Below, one piece after another: positions 1-5,928 of a stretch of DNA of 7,888 nucleotides. The stretch is from Alphaproteobacteria bacterium (GTDB lineage: Bacteria; Pseudomonadota; Alphaproteobacteria; Rhizobiales; Xanthobacteraceae), in the NCBI GenBank assembly GCA_005884745.1, contig VAZU01000262.1, positions 2,346 through 10,233 of the forward strand. Reading direction: 5' to 3'. The notes under the pieces are model-generated. The model did not search any database, had not been told where the DNA came from, and worked only from the letters and a program-made list of their open reading frames with translations. The stretch's first letter is position 1, and each line of letters begins with the position of its first letter. Made by a program: the position numbers and the translations under genes.

Positions 1-41
1 TGACCATCGACCTCGCACCCTTGCGCGTTCCGCGGTCATGG

Positions 42-62
42 GTCCCCGCTTTCCGCGGGGAC
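42..62. repeat. Short perfect palindrome, dispersed-repeat type
   Basis: An 8-bp perfect stem, GTCCCCGC (42-49) and GCGGGGAC (55-62), surrounds a 5-nt loop. It lies 22 nt beyond the stop of the minus-strand PAN gene. No T-run follows on either strand, so it is not a canonical intrinsic terminator. From general knowledge, a motif of the form GGTCCCCGC-TTT-GCGGGGACGAC is scattered between genes in Bradyrhizobium-type genomes; copy number here cannot be seen from one window. It could still stabilise the 3' end of the PAN-gene transcript. Confidence 0.6.
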
Positions 63-84
63 GACGCGGGAGCATGACGCGTCT

Positions 85-726
85 CTACCGCACCACCCCG
101 GAGATGCAGCAGGGATCGTGTCGCGGCAGCGTGACGCGATCCTTGAAGAAGCAGCGCGCGGCGGGCCCGCCGTAATATCCCGGACGCGAATAGGTCCAGG
201 CCCGGCAGCGCCCGTCGGCACGGCAGACCGCGTCACAGATCCTGCCCATGGCATCGCTCGGGACCTCGATGTTGCGGTAGTCGCCGCCAACGCGGTCGAT
301 CGAGAATTCGATCGCCGGATTGCGCGGTTCCGTGACACCGGCGCCTTTCACCCCCGACACGCAGCACGGATTGGGCCGCCACGGCGCCACCTGGCTTTTG
401 AGCCAGCAGATCGCATTGGGAACACCGCCGGTCGGATAGGAGAAGCTCCAGGCCCGGCAGCGGGGATCGCGCTCGCAGCGCGATGCGCAAGCGGCCGGGT
501 CGCCGGATCTCACCGCGAAATTCGCGTAATCGCCGCCGGGGCGATCGAAGCTGACTTGCGCGCTCGCGGGAGCGGCCAGCGCGAGCAGCAACACCAATGC
601 GCCGCCGAGCCGTCGCGGGCCGCGCGCGAGAAGCCCGCTTGATCCCGCGTGCGACCCGAGGGCGGTCGAGCGAATCGGGTCGCGCCGCTTTCGGCCGCGA
701 ACGGCAAGCGCGATCGAGAACTCCAT
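85..726 (-). CDS. Secreted tandem PAN/Apple-domain protein
   Basis: This 213-residue protein has an N-terminal secretion signal: a basic stretch (residues 11-39), a hydrophobic core of Leu/Ala (about 41-52) and an APASA-Q signal peptidase I site after residue 56. The mature part is two similar modules of the PAN_4/Apple kind. Module 1 has Cys80, 84, 90, 107, 121 and 122; module 2 has Cys164, 168, 174, 192, 206 and 207. Both fit C-x3-C-x5-C-x16/17-C-x13-CC, start with D-R-x-G-G-D-Y and end with P-C-C-x-S-G-V. PAN modules bind proteins or carbohydrates, and the paired cysteines imply periplasmic or extracellular disulfides. The ligand is unknown. The ATG at 726 gives an unusually long n-region and only a weak ribosome site, but I found no ATG, GTG or TTG closer to the hydrophobic core. 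It is divergent from the antiporter gene, with 151 nt between them, and is apparently a single-gene unit. Confidence 0.8.
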   Translation of the reverse strand: MEFSIALAVRGRKRRDPIRSTALGSHAGSSGLLARGPRRLGGALVLLLALAAPASAQVSFDRPGGDYANFAVRSGDPAACASRCERDPRCRAWSFSYPTGGVPNAICWLKSQVAPWRPNPCCVSGVKGAGVTEPRNPAIEFSIDRVGGDYRNIEVPSDAMGRICDAVCRADGRCRAWTYSRPGYYGGPAARCFFKDRVTLPRHDPCCISGVVR

Positions 727-877
727 GATGGCCCGCGCGACTTCGGTTGAATGCAGGCTCGTGCCTCGTGGCTGTCATGCTAAAGGACGCGGTCAGCCAA
801 AGCGATACCGCGGCCCGGACCGAGATGCGAGCGTGTCGCAACGGTCTATTGCCCGCCGCGCATGATGGAACGCGCCG

Positions 878-2719
878 ATGCATGCCCAGCCCGCCGATTT
901 CGGCTTTCTGTCGCTCGCAGTCGTGCTGCTGGCCACCGCGGTCATCAGCGTGGCGATCGCGCGCAGAATCCGGCTTTCCGCCATCGTGGCATACTTGGCC
1001 GCCGGTGTGCTGATCGGTCCGTGGGGCGTCGGCTTCTTCCGCGCGCCGGACACCATTCTGGCGGTCGCCGAGCTGGGCGTCGTGCTGCTGTTGTTCCTGA
1101 TCGGGCTGGAGCTGGATTTTTCCCGGCTGTTCGCCATGCGGCGCGACATTTTCGGTCTGGGTGCCGCGCAGCTTGCCCTCACTACGGCGGCCATCGCGGC
1201 GCTGGCGCTCGCGGCCGGTCTTGGCTGGCGCGGCGCCATCATCGCGGGGATCGCGCTGGCGCTCTCGGCCACCGCAATCGCACTGCGGATCCTCGATGAG
1301 CGCGGGCATCTGCAGCAGACCTACGGCCAGCGCGCGTTCGCGATTCTGCTGTTCCAGGACATGTCGGTGGTGCCGCTGCTCGCGCTGCTGCCGCTGCTGG
1401 CGCCGGGCGGCGCCAGCAGCGGCGGCGATTGGGGCGCCGATCTCCTTTCGGTCGGCCGCGTCGCCGCGGCGACCGCGGCTCTCGTCCTGGCCGGCCGCTA
1501 TCTGCTCAATCCGGCATTTCGGCTGCTGGCGGAGACCGGCGCGCGCGAGGTGATGACCGCGGCGGCGCTCCTGGTCGTGCTCGGCGCCGCGCTGCTGATG
1601 CAGGCGGTCGGCATGTCGATGGCACTGGGCGCCTTTCTGGCCGGCGTGCTGCTCGCCGGCTCCAACTATCGCCATGAGCTCGAAGCCGACGTCGAGCCGT
1701 TCCGCGGGCTGCTGCTCGCGCTGTTCTTCATGGGCATCGGCATGACCATCGATCTCTCGGTCGTGCGCGCGAAGCTGTGGCTGATCCTTGCCGCCGCCGT
1801 CGTGCTGACCGCGGTCAAGGCGGCGATCGTCTTTTTGCTGTTCCGCGCGACCTGTTCGCGCCGTGACGCGCTGCGGGCCGGCTCGGTGCTCACCGGCACC
1901 GGCGAGTTCGCCTTCGTGCTGCTGCCGCTCGGGGTCTCGCTCGGCATGCTGAGCGGTCCGGACGGCAGCCTGGTCACGGCGATCGCCGCCATGACCATGC
2001 TGATCGGCCCGCCGTTCGCGGAGCTGACCGAGGCGGCGCTGCGGCATCTGAAAGCGCCGATGGAGCGCGAGCCGGACAATTTCGACGGGATCACCGGCTC
2101 CGTGCTGGTGATCGGCTTCGGACGCTTCGGCCAGATCGTGTCGCAATGCCTGCTCGCCGAGGGCATCGACGTCACCGCGATCGACAATGACGCGCAGATG
2201 ATCCAGAGCGCCGGCCGCTTCGGGTTCAAGGTCTATTACGGCGACGGCACGCGGCTCGATGTGCTGCGCGCGGCGGGCGCCGGAAATGTGCGGCTGATCG
2301 CGGTCTGCATCGACGATGCGAAAGCGGCGACCCGCATCCTCGAGCTCGCGCGCGCGGAGTTCCCGGGCACCAAGCTCTACGTGCGCTCCTACGACCGCGC
2401 CCACACGCTGGAGCTGATCGCCCAGGGCGTCGATTTCGAGCTGCGCGAAACCTATGAATCCGCGCTGGTGTTCGGGCGCGAGGCGCTCACCGCGCTCGGC
2501 CTCGATCCCGAGCGCGCCCGCACGGTCGAGGAGCACGTGCGCGCCCGCGATCTGGCCCGGCTCGCCTTGCAGGAGGCCGGCGGGCTGTTGGCGGGCGCCG
2601 AAATGCTGACCCAGCGGGCTCCGCGGCCGGAGCCGCTGAGCGCCCCGCAGCGGGAAGCCACCCCGCTCAATCCGGAGGCGGACGATATCATCCACCACGA
2701 GACGGAGTTCTCGGGATGA
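878..2719 (+). CDS. KefB/KefC-type K+/H+ antiporter (CPA2) with RCK domain
   Basis: This 613-residue inner-membrane protein belongs to the monovalent cation:proton antiporter-2 family, which exports K+ in exchange for H+. Residues about 8-390 are a run of hydrophobic helices (Na+/H+ exchanger fold). Visible family motifs are FLIGLELDF from residue 73, the FQD motif at 159-161 with the conserved membrane Asp161, and HELEADVEPFRGLLLALFF from residue 266, which closely resembles the E. coli KefB/KefC segment. A TrkA-N/RCK nucleotide-binding domain begins near residue 408, with the Rossmann glycines GFGRFG at 413-418 and Asp in the following strand. The last 60 or so residues are a variable, charged tail. 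Length matches KefB/C (about 600-620). In E. coli the RCK domain binds glutathione and its adducts to gate the pore; the ancillary KefF/KefG oxidoreductase is not in this window. The ATG at 878 has GGAA 7 nt upstream. KefB and KefC cannot be told apart here. Confidence 0.9.
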   Translation: MHAQPADFGFLSLAVVLLATAVISVAIARRIRLSAIVAYLAAGVLIGPWGVGFFRAPDTILAVAELGVVLLLFLIGLELDFSRLFAMRRDIFGLGAAQLALTTAAIAALALAAGLGWRGAIIAGIALALSATAIALRILDERGHLQQTYGQRAFAILLFQDMSVVPLLALLPLLAPGGASSGGDWGADLLSVGRVAAATAALVLAGRYLLNPAFRLLAETGAREVMTAAALLVVLGAALLMQAVGMSMALGAFLAGVLLAGSNYRHELEADVEPFRGLLLALFFMGIGMTIDLSVVRAKLWLILAAAVVLTAVKAAIVFLLFRATCSRRDALRAGSVLTGTGEFAFVLLPLGVSLGMLSGPDGSLVTAIAAMTMLIGPPFAELTEAALRHLKAPMEREPDNFDGITGSVLVIGFGRFGQIVSQCLLAEGIDVTAIDNDAQMIQSAGRFGFKVYYGDGTRLDVLRAAGAGNVRLIAVCIDDAKAATRILELARAEFPGTKLYVRSYDRAHTLELIAQGVDFELRETYESALVFGREALTALGLDPERARTVEEHVRARDLARLALQEAGGLLAGAEMLTQRAPRPEPLSAPQREATPLNPEADDIIHHETEFSG

Positions 2720-2720
2720 C

Positions 2721-2785
2721 AGGGGACAGAAGTCAGAAATCAGTAATCAGAAATCGGTTGCTCTGAATTCTGACTTCCGACCCCT
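2721..2785. repeat. Heptamer-based imperfect inverted repeat after the antiporter stop
   Basis: Two 23-nt arms, 2721-2743 and 2763-2785, are reverse complements at 20 of 23 positions, separated by 19 nt. The left side is built of 7-nt units: AAGTCAG, AAATCAG, TAATCAG, AAATCGG (2730-2757). The right arm carries the same units in inverse orientation. The element starts 1 nt after the antiporter stop codon. A related half-copy begins 2 nt after the stop of the LysR gene at 4260. No T-run follows, so it is not an ordinary intrinsic terminator. It resembles the dispersed AGTCAGAAATCAG-type repeats that I recall from Bradyrhizobium-like genomes (recollection, not checked). Confidence 0.75.
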
Positions 2786-2788
2786 GGC

Positions 2789-2821
2789 AAAAAAAGCGCC
2801 CGCCGGCGGGCCGGCGGGCGC
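2789..2821 (-). terminator. Intrinsic terminator of the DUF1127/sRNA transcript
   Basis: A perfect 11-bp GC-only stem, GCGCCCGCCGG (2796-2806) and CCGGCGGGCGC (2811-2821), with a 4-nt loop, is followed on the minus strand by seven consecutive T (2795-2789). This is a textbook rho-independent terminator for leftward transcription and defines the 3' end of the DUF1127-sRNA transcript. The plus-strand side has no T-run, so it should not terminate the antiporter transcript efficiently. Confidence 0.92.
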
Positions 2822-2882
2822 AACATCCGGACTTCGGAGGGGACGCGGAAGTCCGGGAGGGCCGAGGGGAGGATCGGCCGGG
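2789..2882 (-). ncRNA. CcsR/cuckoo-like small RNA in the DUF1127 3' UTR
   Basis: Read on the minus strand just after the DUF1127 stop codon there are three consecutive perfect hairpins. Hairpin 1 (2879-2860) has stem GGCCGA/TCGGCC and an 8-nt loop, UCCUCCCC. Hairpin 2 (2856-2827) has stem CCGGACTTC/GAAGTCCGG and a 12-nt loop, CGCGUCCCCUCC. Hairpin 3 is an 11-bp terminator followed by seven U. Both loops contain CCUCC, the anti-Shine-Dalgarno sequence. Two hairpins with CU-rich loops plus a terminator, encoded downstream of a DUF1127 gene, is the known layout of the alphaproteobacterial cuckoo RNA family, including the Rhodobacter sphaeroides CcsR RNAs, which are cut from a DUF1127 mRNA and respond to stress. 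I infer that this RNA is likewise processed from the DUF1127 transcript and pairs with ribosome-binding sites. The exact 5' end cannot be read from sequence; one copy is present. Confidence 0.75.
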
Positions 2883-2890
2883 GAAATCTT

Positions 2891-3262
2891 TCACGCAGCC
2901 CGGCGAGGCGCCCGCCCGGGCGAGTGGATGGCACGCGCATCCCAGCGGCCGGGCGCCGGCACGATCGAGGGCACGGAACTCGCGCGATTCTTGCCCGCTC
3001 CGCGCTGCCCCACGCGGCCGATCAGCGCCGCGCCCGGATCTCGCCAAAGCGGCTCGGAGAGCGCGAAGCGAAGATCGCTCCGTGTAAGCCCGATGTCCTT
3101 GAGCATGCGATCGTCGAGGCCGGCGAGAAACTCGAGGTCGCGGCGGTGCCGGAGGATTTTCGCCGCATGCGCAACGCGCTCCACCAAAACCGCGCCGAGG
3201 GCGCGAATCGCCTCTAACACCGAGAGCGTGCTGTACCGAACAATCTCGTGACGCGGCGTCAT
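2891..3262 (-). CDS. DUF1127 domain protein
   Basis: This 123-residue cytoplasmic protein carries a DUF1127 (YjiS-like) core at about residues 38-75, recognisable by R-R-D-L-x-x-L-A-G-L-D-D-R-M-L-K-D-I-G-L-T-R-S-D-L and the following Leu-Trp-Arg-Asp-Pro. The N-terminal 35 residues look helical, and a basic, Pro/Ala-rich tail follows residue 85. Small DUF1127 proteins are stress or phosphate linked in alphaproteobacteria, and the Rhodobacter homologue CcaF1 binds RNA and affects maturation of the sRNAs encoded in its own 3' UTR. The same architecture is present here, with the sRNA hairpins beginning about 11 nt after the stop. The ATG at 3262 is fixed by a perfect GGAGG (3272-3268) with 5-nt spacing. 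A 6-bp hairpin (3296-3311) lies in the presumed 5' UTR. The core is clear; the role of the long C-terminal tail is unknown. Confidence 0.88.
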   Translation of the reverse strand: MTPRHEIVRYSTLSVLEAIRALGAVLVERVAHAAKILRHRRDLEFLAGLDDRMLKDIGLTRSDLRFALSEPLWRDPGAALIGRVGQRGAGKNRASSVPSIVPAPGRWDARAIHSPGRAPRRAA

Positions 3263-3267
3263 GGCAG

Positions 3268-3272
3268 CCTCC
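3268..3272 (-). promoter_or_regulatory. Shine-Dalgarno site of the DUF1127 gene
   Basis: GGAGG on the minus strand, 5 nt before the ATG at 3262, decides the start of the DUF1127 protein. It is also complementary to the CCUCC loops of the sRNA encoded at the other end of the same transcript, so self-regulation by the RNA is conceivable (inference). Confidence 0.85.
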
Positions 3273-3295
3273 GTTGTTCACAGGCGCAAAGTGAC

Positions 3296-3311
3296 CCTCG
3301 GTTTCCCGAGG
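3296..3311 (-). promoter_or_regulatory. 5' leader hairpin of the DUF1127 gene
   Basis: A perfect 6-bp stem, CCTCGG (3296-3301) and CCGAGG (3306-3311), with a 4-nt loop lies 34 nt upstream of the DUF1127 start codon. On the minus-strand transcript it would sit just before the ribosome-binding site. It is too short to name a function; it may modulate translation or mRNA stability. Confidence 0.4.
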
Positions 3312-3363
3312 AGCCACCCGAAATACCCGCCCGATTTCGGAACAACCGCAATGTGCGTCACCG

Positions 3364-3417
3364 CTATTGATAAGTAAAACGAATGTTATTAATCTGAAGT
3401 ATCATTACCGGTGATAG
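3364..3417. promoter_or_regulatory. Divergent promoter/operator region with two dyads
   Basis: This is an AT-rich stretch inside GC-rich DNA, between the divergent DUF1127 and LysR genes. Dyad 1 is ATTGATAA (3366-3373), a 12-nt spacer, then TTATTAAT (3386-3393), matching at 7 of 8 positions; it has the size and T-N11-A character of LysR-type binding sites. Dyad 2 is TATCATTACCGGTGATA (3400-3416), with TATCA/TGATA arms, and ends 5 nt before the LysR ribosome site, where binding would block that promoter. TTGATA at 3367-3372 resembles a -35 box, but no convincing -10 box follows at 17 nt. Autoregulation by LysR and control of DUF1127 are inferred. Confidence 0.55.
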
Positions 3418-3430
3418 ATCGAGGCTTCCG

Positions 3431-4260
3431 ATGAACTCGCTGCTCGACGTCGATCAGCTGCGCACCTTCCTTGCCATCGTGGAAACCGGCAGCTTCACCC
3501 GGGCCGCCGAGATCGTGCACAAGACCCAATCCGCCGTCTCGATGCAGATGAAGCGGCTCGAGGAACGGTTGGAGCGGCCGATCTTCGCCCGGGACGGGCG
3601 CGCCTCGAAGCTGACCGAGGACGGCGACCGGCTGCTCGATTACGCGCGGCGGATCGTCAAGCTCAACGTCGAGGCGCTGGCCGCATTCTCGGATTTCGCG
3701 CTGACCGGCCGGGTCCGGCTCGGCGTTCCGGACGATTATGCCGACCGCTATCTGTGATCTGCGAGCCGAGTCTTGAGCTCGTCGAGCGCATCGCGGAGAA
3801 CGAGCTCGATCTGGCGATCATCACCGACTGCGAATCGAGCCGACCGGTCGAGAGTTTCCGCCGCGAGCGCCTGCTCTGGGTCAGCTCCAACCGCCACACG
3901 ACGCATCGCGAGGAACCGCTGCCGCTCGCGCTCGGACGCCCGGCCTGCAAATGGCGGCAGGCGGCGATCGAATGCCTCGAGCGCATGGGCCGGCCCTACC
4001 GCGTGCTGTACTCGAGTTGGAACGCCGGCGCGGTCGCGGCCGCCGTGCTCGCCGGGCTCGCGGTCTCGGTATTTCCGGAATCCGGCCTGCGGCCGGGCAT
4101 GCGCGTGCTCGGCACGTCCGACGGTTTTGCGGAATTGCCCTCCTGCCGGGTCGGATTGCTGCGCAATCCGCACCAGCAATCGGCGCTCGCCGAGGCGCTT
4201 GCCGAACACATCATCTCCTCGCTCGACAATTTATCCGCAGCGGCCGACGCGGCGGAGTAG
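3431..4260 (+). pseudogene. LysR-family regulator (LrhA/PecT-like), broken by an internal deletion
   Basis: The first 108 codons (3431-3757) give a normal LysR N-terminus: a winged helix-turn-helix around residues 8-65 (F-L-A-I-V-E-T-G-S-F-T-R-A-A, then Q-S-A-V-S-M-Q-M-K-R-L-E) and the start of the effector domain. The frame hits TGA at 3755-3757. The rest of the effector domain continues in another frame from the overlapping GTG at 3754, reading V-I-C-E-P-S-L-E-L-V-E-R-I to the TAG at 4258-4260. The join is clean: the roughly 18 residues normally between D-R-Y-L and the V-I-C-E-P strand are missing. This fits loss of 3N+1 nt, about 55 for N = 18. Restored length would be about 294 residues, normal for LysR. 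GAGG (3421-3424) precedes the ATG by 6 nt. The parts overlap as GTGA, so coupled translation of two polypeptides is possible, but an effector domain lacking its first strand and helix is unlikely to work. Assembly error is the main alternative. Confidence 0.85.
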
Positions 4261-4262
4261 GC

Positions 4263-4287
4263 AGGGGTCAGAAATCAGCAATCAGAA
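4263..4287 (+). repeat. Second heptamer repeat after the LysR stop
   Basis: AGGGGTCAG (4263-4271) is followed by AAATCAG (4272-4278) and CAATCAG (4279-4285), in the same orientation and units as the left arm at 2721. It begins 2 nt after the LysR TAG. There is no inverted partner nearby, so this is a half-element. Confidence 0.65.
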
Positions 4288-4480
4288 AGGCGCAACCCTC
4301 GACTCTCTCCACTTTCTCTCGTTACCAGGACGTAACTCACACAAGAGCACCGACAGCAGCCCGCGAATGTCCGCCTCCGGGCTGAAACCGGAGGGCCTTC
4401 CCCTGTCCCGGAAGGTCGCAGAAGTGCCAACAGCGGTCATGAAGGGCACGCAACACCCGGCAGATTTTCGATCGCCCTGA

Positions 4481-4675
4481 GGCTTTCCGCTACCGCATCT
4501 GAGAGGGCTCCACGGCCAACCGGAGTTGGTCACCCCCGTGAATAGGGCTTTAAGAGCACGCATCCCTTCGATGCGCGCTCGCAGCCCTAGCCGGGACACC
4601 ACCCCGTCAGAAGCGGCTATCGAACCAGAGTGGGCGCTTGAGGCTTTACATCAAGTGGGATATTCAGTGAACTAA
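4481..4675 (+). pseudogene. Possible 3' remnant of a gene upstream of the CoA-transferase
   Basis: This frame is open from the TGA at 4478-4480 to TAA at 4673-4675. Its last 20 or so codons read like ordinary protein (I-E-P-E-W-A-L-E-A-L-H-Q-V-G-Y-S-V-N). It ends 26 nt before the CoA-transferase ATG, in the same strand, as an upstream operon partner would. No start with a ribosome site is evident and no family is recognised. The long stem-loop at 4543-4589 lies within it, which argues that at least the middle part is not coding. Confidence 0.25.
4543..4589. other. Extended 17-bp stem-loop in the intergenic region
   Basis: Three stacked stems fold onto one centre. TAGGGCT (4543-4549) pairs with AGCCCTA (4583-4589), GAGC (4554-4557) with GCTC (4577-4580), and CGCATC (4559-4564) with GATGCG (4570-4575), around the loop CCTTC. 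Interruptions are a 4-nt bulge opposite 2 nt and one A-C mismatch. CCCG (4535-4538) and CGGG (4592-4595) can extend it outward. No T-run follows. It could be part of a structured leader RNA of the CoA-transferase gene, a REP-like or miniature-element palindrome, or a protein-binding site. I do not recognise the family. Confidence 0.55.
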
Positions 4676-4701
4676 CTTCTTCACGCAATTTGAGGCGGAT
4701 C

Positions 4702-5928
4702 ATGACCGATGTAACTGGCCCCCTGCACGGCGTCAAAGTTCTGGATTTAACCAGAATTTTGGCGGGTCCCTACTGTACGCAAATACTAGGCGACCTTGGT
4801 GCAGACGTAATAAAAATTGAGCACCCCCGGAAGGGCGATGACACACGTCAGTTTGCGCCCCCATTTTTAAAAGATGAAAGAGGTAGGGAAACGTCTGAAA
4901 GCGTTTATTTCTTAGCGGCAAACCGTAACAAGAAGTCAGTGGGAATCGATTTTACGACACCGGCTGGCCAAACATTGGTTCGACGCTTGATCGCAAAGTC
5001 AGATGTTGTGGTCGAAAATTTTAAGACCGGTTCTTTAAAGCGATATGGCTTGTCGTATAATGATGTCAAAGACGACAATCCAAGCTTAGTTTATTGTTCC
5101 ATTACGGGTTTCGGCCAGACCGGACCTTATGCCGGTCGGCCAGGTTACGATTTCTTGATTCAAGGGATGGGCGGGGTCATGAGTGTTACGGGCGAACGCG
5201 ACGGAAGGCCACAAAGAGTTGGCGTATCGATCGCCGATTTAATGGCAGGAATGTATGCGGCGGTCGCCATAAATGCGGCGATATATGACGCAAAAATTTC
5301 AGGCGTTGGCCAATTTATTGACATTGGAATGTTGGACACTCATGTCGCTTGGCTCGCCAATGTAGGAATGAACTATTTACACGCAGGGGAACTGGGTCGT
5401 CTAGGCAATGATCATCCAAATATTGTTCCATACCGCCCATTCAAAACCTCTGATGGAGAGATCATTATCGTGGTAGCAAATGATGACCAGTTTAAACGTT
5501 TTTGCGAAATTGCCGAATGTAGTGGACTAGCCAACGACTCAAGGTTTCGAACGAACCAGATGCGGGTCCAAAAGCGTGAGGAGCTCTCCAGGATTATTGA
5601 TCCAATCGTCGCTGCGCGTCCTTCGGCGTTTTGGTTGAGGCAACTCGAGGCCAACAACATAGGATGTGGTCCAATAAACAATCTCGAGCGAGTGTTCAAT
5701 GATCCGCAAGTGATCGCACGTAAAATGGTTCATAAAATGAAACATTCGGCAATGGGTGAAACGACCGTGCGTCTACTGGCCAGCCCTATAAGGTTATCCA
5801 AAACGCCAGTTACCTACCGCCATGCGCCGCCACTTTTGGGGCAGCACACTGCGGAGATCTTGTCTGACATGCTCGGGCTAGATGATTCAGAAATAGAGGA
5901 ACTATGCGATCTCGGTGTGCTTAACTGA
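4702..5928 (+). CDS. CaiB/BaiF-family (class III) CoA-transferase
   Basis: This 408-residue cytoplasmic enzyme of the formyl-CoA transferase/CaiB family moves CoA from an acyl-CoA donor to a carboxylic acid through an aspartyl-CoA thioester. The N-terminal Rossmann part shows L-D-L-T-R-I-L-A-G-P (14-23) and L-G-A-D-V-I-K-I-E (32-40). V-V-E-N-F and S-I-T-G-F-G-Q-T-G-P-Y follow, and then the active-site segment G-Y-D-F-L-I-Q-G-M-G-G with the likely nucleophile Asp150. H-P-N-I-V-P-Y (from about 238) is the usual family motif. Length is normal. The substrate cannot be read from sequence; dicarboxylate or carnitine-like acids are only possibilities. The ATG at 4702 is preferred over the TTG at 4690 because GAGG (4692-4695) precedes it by 6 nt. 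Composition is unlike the neighbours: 25 of 60 bases are G/C at 4981-5040 against 50 of 60 at 1381-1440, and A/T-ending codons are common, indicating horizontal acquisition. No partner gene remains intact beside it. Confidence 0.9.
   Translation: MTDVTGPLHGVKVLDLTRILAGPYCTQILGDLGADVIKIEHPRKGDDTRQFAPPFLKDERGRETSESVYFLAANRNKKSVGIDFTTPAGQTLVRRLIAKSDVVVENFKTGSLKRYGLSYNDVKDDNPSLVYCSITGFGQTGPYAGRPGYDFLIQGMGGVMSVTGERDGRPQRVGVSIADLMAGMYAAVAINAAIYDAKISGVGQFIDIGMLDTHVAWLANVGMNYLHAGELGRLGNDHPNIVPYRPFKTSDGEIIIVVANDDQFKRFCEIAECSGLANDSRFRTNQMRVQKREELSRIIDPIVAARPSAFWLRQLEANNIGCGPINNLERVFNDPQVIARKMVHKMKHSAMGETTVRLLASPIRLSKTPVTYRHAPPLLGQHTAEILSDMLGLDDSEIEELCDLGVLN

Larger units (their letters stand above)
4288..4701. 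other. Gene-poor 414-nt stretch at the edge of the low-GC block
   Basis: No convincing complete gene is visible. It holds a 7-bp hairpin, CCTCCGG/CCGGAGG (4374-4394), a 5-bp hairpin, CCAAC/GTTGG (4516-4529), the long stem-loop at 4543-4589, and an open frame ending at 4675 that may be the tail of a lost gene. Composition falls from GC-rich to AT-rich towards the CoA-transferase gene. A minus-strand open frame (4282-4602) has no recognisable domain and only average quality. The stretch looks like a junction of old insertions rather than a functional gene. Confidence 0.5.

Noticed and set aside
42..62. The palindrome after the PAN gene as an intrinsic terminator.
   Set aside because: No T-run follows the hairpin on either strand.
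747..783. A possible sigma70 promoter (TTGAAT at 747, TGCTAA at 778) for the antiporter gene.
   Set aside because: The spacing is 25 nt, far from 17, and the -10 match is poor.
233..2698. A very long (821-codon) minus-strand open frame opposite the antiporter gene.
   Set aside because: It is low-complexity and rich in Arg/Gln/His/Asp, has no domain, and mirrors the codon bias of the antiporter gene; it also overlaps the PAN gene in another frame. It is an antisense artefact of GC-rich coding DNA.
2733..3317. A 194-codon minus-strand open frame covering the DUF1127 gene.
   Set aside because: It is a different frame from the DUF1127 gene, which has the recognisable domain and ribosome site. 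It also runs through the terminator and the heptamer repeat.
3754..4260. The C-terminal LysR part as an independent gene starting at GTG 3754.
   Set aside because: No ribosome site of its own is evident, it lacks the DNA-binding domain and the first part of the effector fold, and it aligns as the direct continuation of the upstream frame. I treat both as one broken gene.
4264..4290. The heptamer repeats as a CRISPR array.
   Set aside because: Units are 7 nt, directly adjacent and without spacers, and no cas gene is present.
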